Source: Paenibacillus sp. JZ16
Lineage (GTDB): Bacteria > Bacillota > Bacilli > Paenibacillales > Paenibacillaceae
Direction of reading: 5' to 3'
DNA length: 64,000 nucleotides
Assembly: GCF_015326965.1 (NCBI RefSeq)
Contig: NZ_CP017659.1
Location: forward strand, 4,461,001 to 4,525,000
A program made the position numbers and the translations under genes. This document shows, piece after piece, positions 18,393 through 26,751 of the stretch; the stretch's first letter is position 1, and each line of letters starts with the position of its first letter. Under the pieces are notes generated by a model. That model saw nothing but the letters and a program-made list of their open reading frames with translations. It was not told the DNA's origin and did not search any database.

Positions 18393-18421
18393 AATATACC
18401 CGATTTACACCCGATATTCAA
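18393..18421 (-). promoter_or_regulatory. cadCA promoter
   Basis: Minus-strand TTGAAT (18416-18421) and TATATT (18393-18398) are separated by 17 bases, a good sigma-A promoter. The -35 lies inside the upstream operator. Confidence 0.8.
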
Positions 18422-18433
18422 ACGAATATTTGA
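18418..18433. promoter_or_regulatory. CadC-type operator, upstream half of pair
   Basis: TCAAACGAATATTTGA, near-palindromic and with the same TCAAACG start as the site 52 bases away. It overlaps the -35 element. The two centres are about five helical turns apart, so both can be bound on one face of the DNA. Confidence 0.78.
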
Positions 18434-18722
18434 TTGTTCACAAGCATTTCACAGAATGAGATTGAATCAACAAGTCATATAGTATTAACCAATTCCAAGG
18501 GTTAGGCGCAGTATCGTCCCTCAGAAAATCCTTCCATTTCATAACACGTCAACTTATACTATTAGCAAAAAGATGTAAATTCTCATAGAAAGAATACCTG
18601 GGCCCAGAGCGCCTCATGTTCCATAGCATCCTTGCACGGGCCAAACGTTTCGACTCGAATGTGTACATTATCTAATACCTATCCTTCGATTTGCGGATGT
18701 GTATGAACAGGGGGGCCAGAGT

Positions 18723-19598
18723 ATGACTTGTCCAATATGTCGATATGAAACGGGAGATGGGAAGTATTGCAAGAAATGCGGGGCAAGGCTGATTATCGAG
18801 GATTCGCCCGTATTTGCCGCCATGAAAGAGCAAGCAGCAACGTCGGAGGCATACAGTGTCACTAGGCGAAATGCCGGCAGTAGAGGGGAGTTACCTCATG
18901 TACGCCAGACCGAATCCGTTCTGCCGGTATATACCCCGCCGGATATTCCGTTCCGAGCGGCAGGCCGGCAGCATTCTGAAGAAGAGGAATCCAATCCTTA
19001 TTGGACCAGCTTAAAATTGTACGGACAGCTCTATGGGGATTATTTTTTGAAGGGATTAAGAAATCCCTTTGGCGCAGCTGCCGGAACGGAGAGCAGCCAG
19101 TTTTTCAACGCGATCGTGTCCATGCTGCTCTATGTTGTTCTTTTTCCACTCGCACTGTATGCAGCGCTTCATCATGAGCTGCAAGGGCTGCCTGAGGGGG
19201 CATTTGCAGATCTTGTCCTAAAACCAACCGTTTGGACTGCGATTTTCCTATTCTTGCTGAACGTCTTTACCTTCGCTGCGGTCAAGCTGTCCTTCAACCC
19301 GGCTGCGAAGCTAAAAGAAGTGATGGCAAGATTCGGCGCTTTGCTGCCCTTGTTCCTCGTGTTGTATGGGGTCAGCTTTCTGTTCCTGTTCCTGAATGGC
19401 GATATCTCGAAGGTTATCATCCTTCTGTCGTTCATCAGCACCGTGATGACCGTCCCGTTATTCGTCATGACCAGCTACAAAAAAAGAATGGTTGGCGGCC
19501 TGGATCCGCTGTATGCGATCCTCCTGGTCTACGTTGCACTGATGCTCGTGATCGTGATTCTGGGTAGTTCCATGATCGAATATATAACCGTTTTATAA
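18723..19598 (+). CDS. Zinc-ribbon membrane protein of unknown function
   Basis: A 291-residue protein with an N-terminal zinc ribbon (Cys3, Cys6, Cys16, Cys19), a polar linker (about 25-100) and then about five membrane helices (near 130-152, 165-187, 200-220, 227-248 and 263-285). Such zinc-ribbon plus membrane proteins are frequent in Firmicutes and mostly uncharacterised. The ATG at 18723 follows GGGGGG at a suitable distance; an in-frame GTG at 18699 lacks a site. It is alone, divergent from cadCA, and ends at a strong terminator shared with pbpG. Confidence 0.82.
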   Translation: MTCPICRYETGDGKYCKKCGARLIIEDSPVFAAMKEQAATSEAYSVTRRNAGSRGELPHVRQTESVLPVYTPPDIPFRAAGRQHSEEEESNPYWTSLKLYGQLYGDYFLKGLRNPFGAAAGTESSQFFNAIVSMLLYVVLFPLALYAALHHELQGLPEGAFADLVLKPTVWTAIFLFLLNVFTFAAVKLSFNPAAKLKEVMARFGALLPLFLVLYGVSFLFLFLNGDISKVIILLSFISTVMTVPLFVMTSYKKRMVGGLDPLYAILLVYVALMLVIVILGSSMIEYITVL

Positions 19599-19630
19599 TG
19601 AAGTCATCTACATAACATATCGTGAAAAAA

Positions 19631-19693
19631 AGAAAAACAGCAGGTCCTTGTGCGGGAAAATCCCGTAAAAGGAGCTTGCTGTTTTTTTTTTTG
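19631..19693. terminator. Bidirectional terminator
   Basis: AAAAACAGCA-GTCCTT pairs with AAGGAG-TTGCTGTTTTT, with an inner CGGGA-TCCCG hairpin. It is flanked by A's on the left and more than ten T's on the right, between the convergent zinc-ribbon gene and pbpG. Confidence 0.88.
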
Positions 19694-19711
19694 TGACGGG
19701 TACGATCCGAG

Positions 19712-21772
19712 TTACTCGACCCACCAACGTTTGAAATCCTTCCACCAGGAACGCTCTTCCTGTTTCTCGGCCGCATCCGCAGGGTTGGCCTTCTTGGCCG
19801 GCTCCCCGCCTTCATGTTCGTCGCAATATTCCGTAGGCTCCGTTCCTTTGACGAAGACCTCCAGAACTTTGTCCGGACAGCCGGCGCCGGCGAGCTTGCC
19901 GGTCTTGGGATCCACATATGCGCTGACGACTTCGTCCGGGATCGGAAAAATCTTAGGCGGCACGTTCTCCAAAGCCTTCTCCGTATACTGCGCAAAGATC
20001 GGAGCTGCCCGCCGACCGTCCACTTTACTAATCTCCCGTCCTTTGTCATACCCCACCCATACCGCCGTCGACAGCTCCGGCGTATAGCCGACAAGCCAAG
20101 CGTCGGTATCGGTGGTGCCTGTCTTTCCGGCCACCGGTCGTTTCATTAGGGTAGAGACGCGGTTGCCCGTGCCGCCAGTCTCGAATACCCCCTCCATCAT
20201 GCGCGTCATCACGTAAGCAGCGGAAGGCTCAACCACTTGTTCACCTGCGTCTTCCGGCGCTGAATACAAGCTGCGGCCGGCAGCGTCGGTGATGCTCAGC
20301 ACCGCGACAGGGGAGACCCGTTTGCCGCTGTTAGCCATGACGGCGTAAGCCGAGGCCATCTCCAGCGGGCTGACGGGCGAGGTGCCGAGGGCCAGGGAAG
20401 GAACAGGCTCCAGCGGACTTGTGATCCCCATCTTTTTTGCCATGTCGGCTACTTTTTCCGGGCCGATCTTCATGATGGTGTTCACGGCATAAATATTATC
20501 CGAAGCGGCGATAGCTTCCCTCATGGGAATTTCGCCTAAATATTTATCGCCGAAGTTGCTGGGCTGATACGTCTTGCGGTTGTTATCGTAATGAAACAGG
20601 GTGGGCTGGCTGTTGAACACGCTGGTGCTTGTCATTTCCTTGGATGCAATGGCCGTTAAGTACATGATCGGCTTAAATGACGACCCGGGCTGCCTTGTTT
20701 TGGCTAACGCGTGGTTGTACTGATTCTCCCGGTAGTTCTTACCGCCAACCATGGCTTTAATGTGCCCGTTACGCGGGTCGATGGATACTAGCGCCGTTTC
20801 CAGCTCGCTCTTGCTGTCCATGCCCGCAGATACAGCCTCTTCGGCTGCCTTCTGGGCCCGCGGGTCCAGGGTCGTATAGATGTTCAGACCACCCTGTTCG
20901 AGCTGCTGATCCGTAATGTTCAGCTGCTTGGTGACGAGACTCCGGACGTAGTCCCGGAAATAGGAGGCAATCACTTTATTCTCCTGTCGGTCCTGAGGAA
21001 GCAGGGCGAGTTTGGCTGAAGCGGCTTTATCGGCTTCTGCCTCGGTAATGAATCCAGTCTCCGCCATGGCATTCAAGATAATTTGCTGTCTTTTGAGCGC
21101 GTTATCGATATGGTTATAGGGCGAGTAATAGGTCGGACCCTTTGGAATGCCGGCCAGCATCGCGCTTTCGGCCAACGTCAGATTTTTTGCCGACTTGCCG
21201 AAGTAGAGCAGGGACGCTGATTCGATGCCGTAAGCACCATGTCCGTAATATATTTCGTTGAGGTACATCTCAAGTATTTCATCTTTCGTATATTTCATCT
21301 CAAGCTGGACGGTGAATTTAGCCTCCTTGAGCTTCCGTGTCCACGTTTTTTCATGAGATAGGTATAGGTTTCGTGCAAGCTGCTGGGTTAACGTGCTTGC
21401 CCCCTGTTTGCGATCCATATGCTGCAGGTTGACCAGCACGGCTCGGGCCATGCCCTTCATGTCAAACCCCGGATGATCATAGAACTTCCGGTCCTCCACT
21501 GCCAAGGTAGCCTGGATCAGGTGCGGAGATATATCGGTTAAGCTCACTTGCTCGGAGGTATGTCCCGTGGTGGAGAAGGTGGCGATTAAATCTCCTTGGC
21601 TGTCGAGCAGACGAGAGTAGCGGGATGTTTCCGCAACGGGCAGTGGCGTTATAAATAAATAGGCGAGCAGAATGCCGCCGGCGATGATGGAAATGCCAAG
21701 AAGTACGAACAGAAATGTAGCAAGCCGGACGAAACGACGTTTGCGCTTGGGTGATTTTTTTTGTCCCGGCAT
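19712..21772 (-). CDS. pbpG: Class A penicillin-binding protein, PbpG (PBP2d)-like
   Basis: Bifunctional murein synthase of 686 residues: membrane anchor (about 14-40), GT51 glycosyltransferase (about 70-245; catalytic Glu93 in EDRKFY, GASTLTQQLARN) and a transpeptidase domain. The transpeptidase motifs are Ser364-x-x-Lys367 (SSFK), Ser424-Asp-Asn and Lys550-Thr-Gly. The C-terminal tail is acidic and lysine-rich. The ATG at 21772 follows AAGGAG; a 62-codon upstream extension lacks a site. Its place beside speE-speB matches B. subtilis pbpG (ywhE), a forespore PBP. A sigma-G-like promoter upstream supports a sporulation role, though PBP1a-like vegetative action cannot be excluded. Confidence 0.9.
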   Translation of the reverse strand: MPGQKKSPKRKRRFVRLATFLFVLLGISIIAGGILLAYLFITPLPVAETSRYSRLLDSQGDLIATFSTTGHTSEQVSLTDISPHLIQATLAVEDRKFYDHPGFDMKGMARAVLVNLQHMDRKQGASTLTQQLARNLYLSHEKTWTRKLKEAKFTVQLEMKYTKDEILEMYLNEIYYGHGAYGIESASLLYFGKSAKNLTLAESAMLAGIPKGPTYYSPYNHIDNALKRQQIILNAMAETGFITEAEADKAASAKLALLPQDRQENKVIASYFRDYVRSLVTKQLNITDQQLEQGGLNIYTTLDPRAQKAAEEAVSAGMDSKSELETALVSIDPRNGHIKAMVGGKNYRENQYNHALAKTRQPGSSFKPIMYLTAIASKEMTSTSVFNSQPTLFHYDNNRKTYQPSNFGDKYLGEIPMREAIAASDNIYAVNTIMKIGPEKVADMAKKMGITSPLEPVPSLALGTSPVSPLEMASAYAVMANSGKRVSPVAVLSITDAAGRSLYSAPEDAGEQVVEPSAAYVMTRMMEGVFETGGTGNRVSTLMKRPVAGKTGTTDTDAWLVGYTPELSTAVWVGYDKGREISKVDGRRAAPIFAQYTEKALENVPPKIFPIPDEVVSAYVDPKTGKLAGAGCPDKVLEVFVKGTEPTEYCDEHEGGEPAKKANPADAAEKQEERSWWKDFKRWWVE

Positions 21773-21871
21773 GATGGTTCTCCTTCCAGTCCTTTTTGTA
21801 AAGTTGATTACTTTAAGCTGCCAAGGATGGAGATGTGTTGAAATTCCCCTTGGCTTCCTTCTTTTTCTATA

Positions 21872-21902
21872 TAGTATGGGGCTGGAGCGGGCAGGATATT
21901 CA
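21872..21902 (-). promoter_or_regulatory. Sigma-G-like (forespore) promoter of pbpG
   Basis: The minus strand has TGAATA (21897-21902), then 18 bases from GAATA, then CATACTA (21872-21878). This is close to the B. subtilis sigma-G consensus GMATR-N18-CATNNTA. It lies about 95 bases before the pbpG start. A sigma-F promoter is the alternative reading. Confidence 0.6.
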
Positions 21903-21952
21903 TGGGAATCCATGCGGATTTTGCTTCTGTCCGTGCGATCTGGAACTTTTGG

Positions 21953-21980
21953 TTGCAATTTGGGCTTGATTTAATATAAT
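21953..21980 (+). promoter_or_regulatory. Sigma-A promoter of speE-speB
   Basis: TTGCAA (21953-21958), a 16-base spacer and a perfect TATAAT (21975-21980). An extended -10 (TGGTACAAT, 21991-21999) just downstream could be a second start. Confidence 0.65.
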
Positions 21981-22104
21981 CTAATTTGTTTGGTACAATA
22001 GAAAAAGTGTGAAACTGTAAGCTAAAGGCATCTGCCCCGAATAAAGTTTTACGGCTTGGATCTGGACGGCTGAACATTATTCTAGCGGAAAGAAGGTAGT
22101 GACG

Positions 22105-22932
22105 ATGGAATTATGGTACACAGAGAAGCAAACCCCGACTTTTGGCATCACGGCTAAAATCCGGGAGACTTTTGTACATGAGAAGACGGAGTTTCAACAA
22201 CTGGATATGATCGATACTGAGGAATTCGGGCGCATGCTCGTTTTGGACGGTATGGTTATGACTACAATTAAGGATGAATTCGTCTATCATGAGATGGTCG
22301 CTCACCCCGCGCTGAACACGCATCCAAATCCGAAGAAGGTTCTTGTTGTCGGCGGAGGAGACGGTGGCGTCATTCGCGAAGTGATCAAGCATCCGGGCGT
22401 AGAGAAAGCAGTACTCGTTGAAATTGATGGAAAAGTCATTGAATATTCGAAGCAGTACTTGCCTGAGATCGCCGGCAAGCTGGATGATCCGAAGGTCGAA
22501 GTGCTGGTTAACGATGGATATATGCACATTATTGAGCATAAGAACGAATACGACGTCATTATGGTAGACTCCACCGAGCCTGTGGGCCCGGCTGCTCCGT
22601 TGTTTGAGCGCGGATTCTACCAAGGGATCTACGAGGCGCTCAAGGAAGACGGTATTTTCGTGGCGCAAACGGACAACCCATGGTTTAAAGCGGACCTGAT
22701 TCAGCAGGTCAACAAAGACGTGAAGGAAATCTTCCCGATCGTACGTGTGTATGGAGCGAACATTCCAACCTACCCGAGCGGTCTGTGGACCTTTACATTG
22801 GGCAGCAAAACGTATGACCCGCTTGAAGTGGACGAGTCCACCATTGATGAGATGGATACGAAATATTATTCGCCTCGCCTGCATAAAGCCGCATTCGTGC
22901 TGCCGAAATTCGTTGAAGACCTGGTGAAATAA
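22105..22932 (+). CDS. speE: Spermidine synthase SpeE
   Basis: Transfers aminopropyl from decarboxylated S-adenosylmethionine to putrescine in the cytoplasm. The 275 residues begin [10 protein letters not shown] like the B. subtilis enzyme. The cofactor loop GGGDGG (83-88), the acidic strand end EIDGKV and Asp155 in [10 protein letters not shown] are intact. The ATG at 22105 is 8 bases after AGAAGG; a GTG two codons upstream is too close to that site. It is followed after 18 bases by speB, so agmatine made elsewhere gives putrescine and then spermidine from one operon. No speA or speD is in the window. Confidence 0.97.
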   Translation: MELWYTEKQTPTFGITAKIRETFVHEKTEFQQLDMIDTEEFGRMLVLDGMVMTTIKDEFVYHEMVAHPALNTHPNPKKVLVVGGGDGGVIREVIKHPGVEKAVLVEIDGKVIEYSKQYLPEIAGKLDDPKVEVLVNDGYMHIIEHKNEYDVIMVDSTEPVGPAAPLFERGFYQGIYEALKEDGIFVAQTDNPWFKADLIQQVNKDVKEIFPIVRVYGANIPTYPSGLWTFTLGSKTYDPLEVDESTIDEMDTKYYSPRLHKAAFVLPKFVEDLVK

Positions 22933-22950
22933 GGAGGAGCGTATAAACTG

Positions 22951-23820
22951 ATGAAACTGGATCAAGGTTACTCCGGCAACGTGTTTATTCTGAGCTCCGA
23001 GGATTATGAAGGGTCCAAGGCCGTCATTTACGGTATGCCGATGGATTTCACGGTTAGTTACCGTCCCGGCTCCCGTTTTGGCCCGGCCCGTATTCGCCAG
23101 GCTTCCGTAGGCTTGGAGGAGTACAGTCCGTACTTGGATAAAAGCATTGAAGACATGACGTATTTCGATGCAGGCGACCTGATGCTGCCTTTCGGCAATG
23201 CCGGCCGCAGTCTCGAAGTGATTGGCGATTATGTAGGCAAACTGCTGGATGACGGGAAATTCCCGATCGGACTTGGCGGCGAACACCTCGTATCCTGGCC
23301 GATCATTCAGAAGGTGTATGAAAAGTATCCGGATCTTATTCTGATCCATATCGATGCCCATGCTGACCTGCGTGAGCATTATGAGGGAGAGCCGTTGTCC
23401 CACTCCACGCCAGTCCGTAAGGCGGCGGGTATTATGGGCGGAAAGAACATTTATCAGTTTGGTATCCGTTCCGGCTCCCGCGAGGAGTTCCAATATGGAC
23501 GGGAGAACATTAACTTCTATCCGTTCGAAGTGGCAGCGCCTCTTAAAGAAGCCTTGCCTTCCATGGGTAACCGTCCGGTCTACGTGACCATCGACATCGA
23601 TGTGCTTGATCCATCTGCCGCACCGGGCACCGGTACCGCAGAAGCGGGCGGCATTACGTCGAAAGAGCTGCTGGAAGCCGTGCATCTCATTGCTGGCTCC
23701 GATGTGAATGTGGTCGGCTGCGATCTCGTGGAAGTGGCTCCGATCTACGATCCAACCGAGCAGACCCAGATCGTGGCTGCGAAGCTGATTCGTGAGATGC
23801 TGCTGGGATTCGTAAAATAG
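22951..23820 (+). CDS. speB: Agmatinase SpeB
   Basis: Hydrolyses agmatine to putrescine and urea; a binuclear-manganese ureohydrolase. The 289 residues contain every metal ligand: His112 in GGEH, Asp135, His137 and Asp139 in DAHAD, and Asp215 and Asp217 in DIDVLDP. The specificity loop near STPVRKA is of the agmatinase type. GGAGGAG lies before the ATG. It is last gene of the speE-speB unit. A GC-rich hairpin without T-run (23835-23853) and then the repeat array follow. Confidence 0.97.
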   Translation: MKLDQGYSGNVFILSSEDYEGSKAVIYGMPMDFTVSYRPGSRFGPARIRQASVGLEEYSPYLDKSIEDMTYFDAGDLMLPFGNAGRSLEVIGDYVGKLLDDGKFPIGLGGEHLVSWPIIQKVYEKYPDLILIHIDAHADLREHYEGEPLSHSTPVRKAAGIMGGKNIYQFGIRSGSREEFQYGRENINFYPFEVAAPLKEALPSMGNRPVYVTIDIDVLDPSAAPGTGTAEAGGITSKELLEAVHLIAGSDVNVVGCDLVEVAPIYDPTEQTQIVAAKLIREMLLGFVK

Positions 23821-24012
23821 TCCACCCACCCAAACCCTCCCTGCCAGGGAGGGCCCCAAGGGCGCTGCCCTCTGGACACCCGCAACTTCGGTGTTCGGAG
23901 TGGGTATGAGGATATGAGCGGGGCTGGTGCTTGTGCCCGGCCACCGCTCGGTCTCCCCTGCGGGGACGTCCTCGTGGCCTCTTGTGCGCCCATATATTAG
24001 CCGAGGCTAATC
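23821..24012. other. GC-rich hairpin-rich spacer
   Basis: No gene seen. The sequence is very GC-rich with several self-complementary stretches (CCCTCCCTG with CCAGGGAGGG at 23835-23853; GGGCGCTGCCC; a TAGCCGAGGCTA palindrome near 23998). It resembles dispersed Paenibacillus intergenic sequence; that similarity is from memory. Confidence 0.5.
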
Positions 24013-24697
24013 GCCCCTCGGCTTGTTTGAAGAAAAAGCAAGCTTCCCCTATCTGAGCCTTTGGCTATCGGGGTCGGCTTGCTTTTTCGCACTCGTTGGA
24101 GGCCCCCTCGCGTGAGCTGCCCTGACGGGCATGCTCGGTGGTCGGGAGTATGAGCCGGGTTGGCACTGCCCCTCGGCTGTGGTAGAAAAAGCAAGCCTCC
24201 CCTACCTAAGCCTTTGGCTATCGGGGTCGACTTGCTTTTTCGCACTTGTTGGAGGCCACCTCGCGTGAGCCGCCCTGACGGGCATGCTCGGGGGCCGGGA
24301 GTATGAGCCGGGTTGGCACTGCCCCTCGGCTGTAGAAGAAAAAGCAAGCTTCCCCTATCTGAGCCTTCGGCTATCGGGGTCGGCTTGCTTTTTCGCACTT
24401 GTTGGAGGCCACCTCGTGTGAGCTGCCCTGACGGGCATGCTCGGGGGCCGGGAGTATGAGCCGGGTTGGCACTGCCCCTCGGCTGTAGAAGAAAAAGCAA
24501 GCTTCCCCTATCTGAGCCTTCGGCTATCGGGGTCGGCTTGCTTTTTCGCACTTGTTGGAGGCCACCTCGTGTGAGCTGCCCTGACGGGCATGCTCGGGGG
24601 CCGGGAGTATGAGCCGGGTTGGCACTGCCCCTCGGCTGTTGAAGAAAAAGCAAGCCTCCCCTACCTGAGCCTTCGGCTATCGGGGTCGGCTTGCCTG
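24013..24697. repeat. Tandem array of 153-bp units, each with a terminator-like hairpin
   Basis: Units begin at GCCCCTCGG at 24013, 24168, 24321, 24474 and 24627 (lengths 155, 153, 153, 153 and a partial 71). The third and fourth units appear identical over all 153 bases; others differ by a few. Each holds GAAAAAGCAAGC paired with GCTTGCTTTTTC around an inner CCCCTA-x-CGGGG stem, that is, a bidirectional terminator, plus a second GC-rich stem-prone half. The last unit stops inside the hairpin. The period is a multiple of three, so one minus-strand frame stays open through the array, but it has no ribosome site. Confidence 0.95.
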
Positions 24698-24775
24698 AGC
24701 TATTGAGAAGAAATCCTCGGCGATTCTATGATGTAAACTTAGGATAGATTCAGATTTATTAAGGAGGGTTACATC

Positions 24776-25261
24776 ATGACGAATGCTTCGAGCAAGAAGA
24801 GAACCGACACGGCATCAAGAGTTATTATGGCGTCGCCGTCTACGATTTATCAGGCATTCTTGAATCCGGAGACGCTGGCTTCGTGGCTTCCGCCAAAAGG
24901 GATGACAGGCCATGTCGACACGTTTGATGCCCGCGAGGGCGGGACTTATCGAATGATCCTCACCTATAACGATACCGATCACACGGCACCCGGTAAGTCT
25001 TCGGACAATACGGACGTCATTGAAGGAAAGTTTCTGGAGTTTGTTCACGATGAGAAGGTTGTGCAGCTGGTCGAATTTGAGTCTGAGGATCCCAATTATG
25101 CGGGGTTTATGAAGATGACATGGGCATTGGAGCCGCTTGCGGAAGGCACCCAAGTCACGATCGTGTGTGAGAATGTGCCCGAAGGCGTACGGAAGGAAGA
25201 TCACGATGAAGGCTTGAGGTCCACCCTCGAGAATCTCGCCGAATCTACGGAGGGACAATAA
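24776..25261 (+). CDS. SRPBCC (AHSA1-like) domain protein
   Basis: A 161-residue START/Bet v1-like protein of the AHSA1 group, which forms a hydrophobic pocket for an unknown ligand. Family marks are the opening ASRVIMASPSTIYQAF helix, the ETLASWLPP motif, the GGTYRMIL strand and the long C-terminal helix with a GLRSTLENLA motif. AAGGAGGG lies 6 bases before the ATG. It is a single-gene unit with its own terminator, immediately after the repeat array. Members are often called activators of Hsp90 ATPase homologues, but that function is not shown for bacterial ones. Confidence 0.85.
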   Translation: MTNASSKKRTDTASRVIMASPSTIYQAFLNPETLASWLPPKGMTGHVDTFDAREGGTYRMILTYNDTDHTAPGKSSDNTDVIEGKFLEFVHDEKVVQLVEFESEDPNYAGFMKMTWALEPLAEGTQVTIVCENVPEGVRKEDHDEGLRSTLENLAESTEGQ

Positions 25262-25285
25262 GACAGTCGGCTCGGCTGTATAACG

Positions 25286-25334
25286 AAACAAACGATTTGT
25301 GATGAGGCATTTTCATGAACAAATCGTTTTGTAG
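25286..25334 (+). terminator. Terminator of the SRPBCC gene
   Basis: AACAAACGATTTGT pairs with ACAAATCGTTTTGT over an 18-base spacer that also pairs in part (ATGAGG region with TTTCAT). Confidence 0.65.
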
Positions 25335-25407
25335 ATTTTACCAGGGCCACGTTTAAGCCCTGAATGTTAGACTAGTTGCAATGATACTGGAAACAGGAGA
25401 GAGCAGC

Positions 25408-25488
25408 ATGAGAAAATTCATCTATAGCTTACTTGCGGTCATGGTCGTCTTAACACTAATTTATATGTTTTTCATAACAACATCTTAA
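25408..25488 (+). CDS. 26-residue single-pass membrane microprotein
   Basis: ATG at 25408 to TAA at 25488 encodes 26 residues. After a short basic start (MRKF) nearly the whole chain is one hydrophobic helix (about 5-23), ending in ITTS. ACAGGAGAG is 8-10 bases before the ATG and a U-tailed terminator follows 11 bases after the stop, so it looks like a complete monocistronic gene. I do not recognise it. Small membrane proteins of this kind include regulators of transporters or kinases and type I toxins; there is no sign of an antisense antitoxin RNA, but none can be excluded. Confidence 0.65.
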   Translation: MRKFIYSLLAVMVVLTLIYMFFITTS

Positions 25489-25498
25489 TGAAGAACCA

Positions 25499-25537
25499 GC
25501 CACCTTCACTATTGCTGCAGGTAGCTGTTTTTTTTCT
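25499..25537 (+). terminator. Terminator after the microprotein gene
   Basis: CAGCCACCTT pairs with AGGTAGCTG (one bulge each side), followed by eight T's. Confidence 0.7.
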
Positions 25538-25785
25538 TTCCGGTGAAACCAAACCCATCCTCCATCCCATCAACAAATCCTTTTTACCCTCCCTCCGTTT
25601 GCTTGTTCCCTCCTTAATTTCAAGTTCGACTTCAAGTCCGTTCACGGGTACACGGTACGCGTAGTTGTGGGAAGAATCGGCGATCTGCTCATTGCGTGTC
25701 GGATTGAACGATTGTGCCGATATACCGGAAGCCGTTAATATTGGCGTTACATCGACCATATCGACGAAAAGGAGGTGCGAATACG
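25538..25785. other. Leader region of the carbohydrate cluster, possible gene remnant on minus strand
   Basis: No plus-strand gene. On the minus strand a frame open through about 25849-25560 has a protein-like stretch (PTRNEQIADSSHNYAYRVP) but no ribosome site, and it overlaps the lplB start. It may be a decayed fragment or chance. No clear sigma-A promoter for the cluster was found here. Confidence 0.35.
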
Positions 25786-26751
25786 ATGGCAGCCCAGTCA
25801 CCCGAAATAAAGCGCGAGGATTTGATAACCGCCCGGCACCCAGGGACATCCCGCAACCGGTACATAGCCAACATCCGCAAGCATTGGATGCTGTATCTCA
25901 TGATCATTCCCGGAATTCTCTATTATATTGTGTTTAAATATGTACCGCTGGCGGGCAGTGTCATCGCATTTCAGGACTATCAGATTTTCAAAGGCATCCT
26001 TGGCAGTCCGTGGGTGGGCCTGGACAACTTTGGGTTTATTTTTTCATATCAGGATTTCTACAACGTGCTGCGCAATACGGCGGTGATCGCTTTCTATCAG
26101 CTTGTTTTTGGTTTTCCGGCCCCGATCGTGCTGGCTCTGCTGTTTAATGAAATCCGCATCATGCTGGCGAAGCGGGTTGTGCAAAGCATGTTCTATCTCC
26201 CGCACTTTTTATCATGGGTCGTTGTCGGCGGGATCGTTTTCGAGCTGTTGTCCAACCAAGGAGTTGTGAATGCGGTGCGGGACTGGTTCGGCTATGAACC
26301 CATTCTGTTCATGCAGGAGGAGCGGTATTTCCGAGGGATTGTCGTCCTGTCCTCGATCTGGAAGGAAGTTGGCTGGGGCACGATTATTTATTTGGCTGCC
26401 ATCGCCGGCATCAATCCGAATTTATATGAAGCAGCCGTCATGGATGGAGCAAGCCGGTGGAAACAAACGATCTATATTACGCTGCCCACCATGTTTCCGA
26501 CGATTCTGGTGCTGTTCCTGCTTCAAATCGGTAACTTCCTGGAGCTCGGCTTCGATCAGATTTACAATTTATTGACACCGATGACGTACTCGGTCGGGGA
26601 TATCATCGAGACGTACGTCTATCGTGCGGGTGTGCTTCAGGGGCAATACAGCATGACGACGGCTATCGGGCTGTTCCAGTCTGTCATTGGGTTTATACTG
26701 CTGTGGATTTTTAACCGATTGGCCAGAAAAACGGATCAGGGGTTGTGGTGA
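25786..26751 (+). CDS. lplB: ABC transporter permease, LplB type
   Basis: One of two integral membrane subunits of a carbohydrate importer (CUT1 family). The 321 residues have about six helices and the EAA loop for the ATPase, seen as YEAAVMDGASRWKQTIYITLP near 231-252. The long N-terminal cytoplasmic tail (1-34) and the KYVPLAGSVIAFQDY stretch are typical of LplB/YteP permeases for pectin-derived and other complex oligosaccharides. AAGGAGGTG lies 8 bases before the ATG. It opens a 16-kb gene cluster; the stop overlaps the next start. The energising ATPase is not in the window and is probably a shared MsmX-like protein (known for the family). Confidence 0.93.
   Translation: MAAQSPEIKREDLITARHPGTSRNRYIANIRKHWMLYLMIIPGILYYIVFKYVPLAGSVIAFQDYQIFKGILGSPWVGLDNFGFIFSYQDFYNVLRNTAVIAFYQLVFGFPAPIVLALLFNEIRIMLAKRVVQSMFYLPHFLSWVVVGGIVFELLSNQGVVNAVRDWFGYEPILFMQEERYFRGIVVLSSIWKEVGWGTIIYLAAIAGINPNLYEAAVMDGASRWKQTIYITLPTMFPTILVLFLLQIGNFLELGFDQIYNLLTPMTYSVGDIIETYVYRAGVLQGQYSMTTAIGLFQSVIGFILLWIFNRLARKTDQGLW

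Larger units (their letters stand above)
21773..22104. other. Divergent promoter region of pbpG and speE
   Basis: No gene is seen in this 332-base gap. It contains a sigma-G-like promoter facing pbpG and a sigma-A promoter facing speE. Confidence 0.6.

Noticed and set aside
22111..23859. 582-codon open frame opposite speE and speB
   Set aside because: Shadow of two certain genes, no start signal and no family pattern.
23997..24653. 218-codon open frame on the minus strand through the repeat array, with 51-residue repeats
   Set aside because: It exists because the repeat period is a multiple of three. It has no ribosome site, odd composition (Pro, Gly, Arg, Ser) and lies on hairpin-rich DNA.
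24013..24697. CRISPR array
   Set aside because: Units are contiguous 153-bp repeats with no variable spacers, and no cas gene is near.
25472..25849. Minus-strand frame before lplB
   Set aside because: Part of it looks like protein, but no ribosome site is present, the tail is low complexity, and it covers the lplB start. At most a remnant; a protein search would decide.
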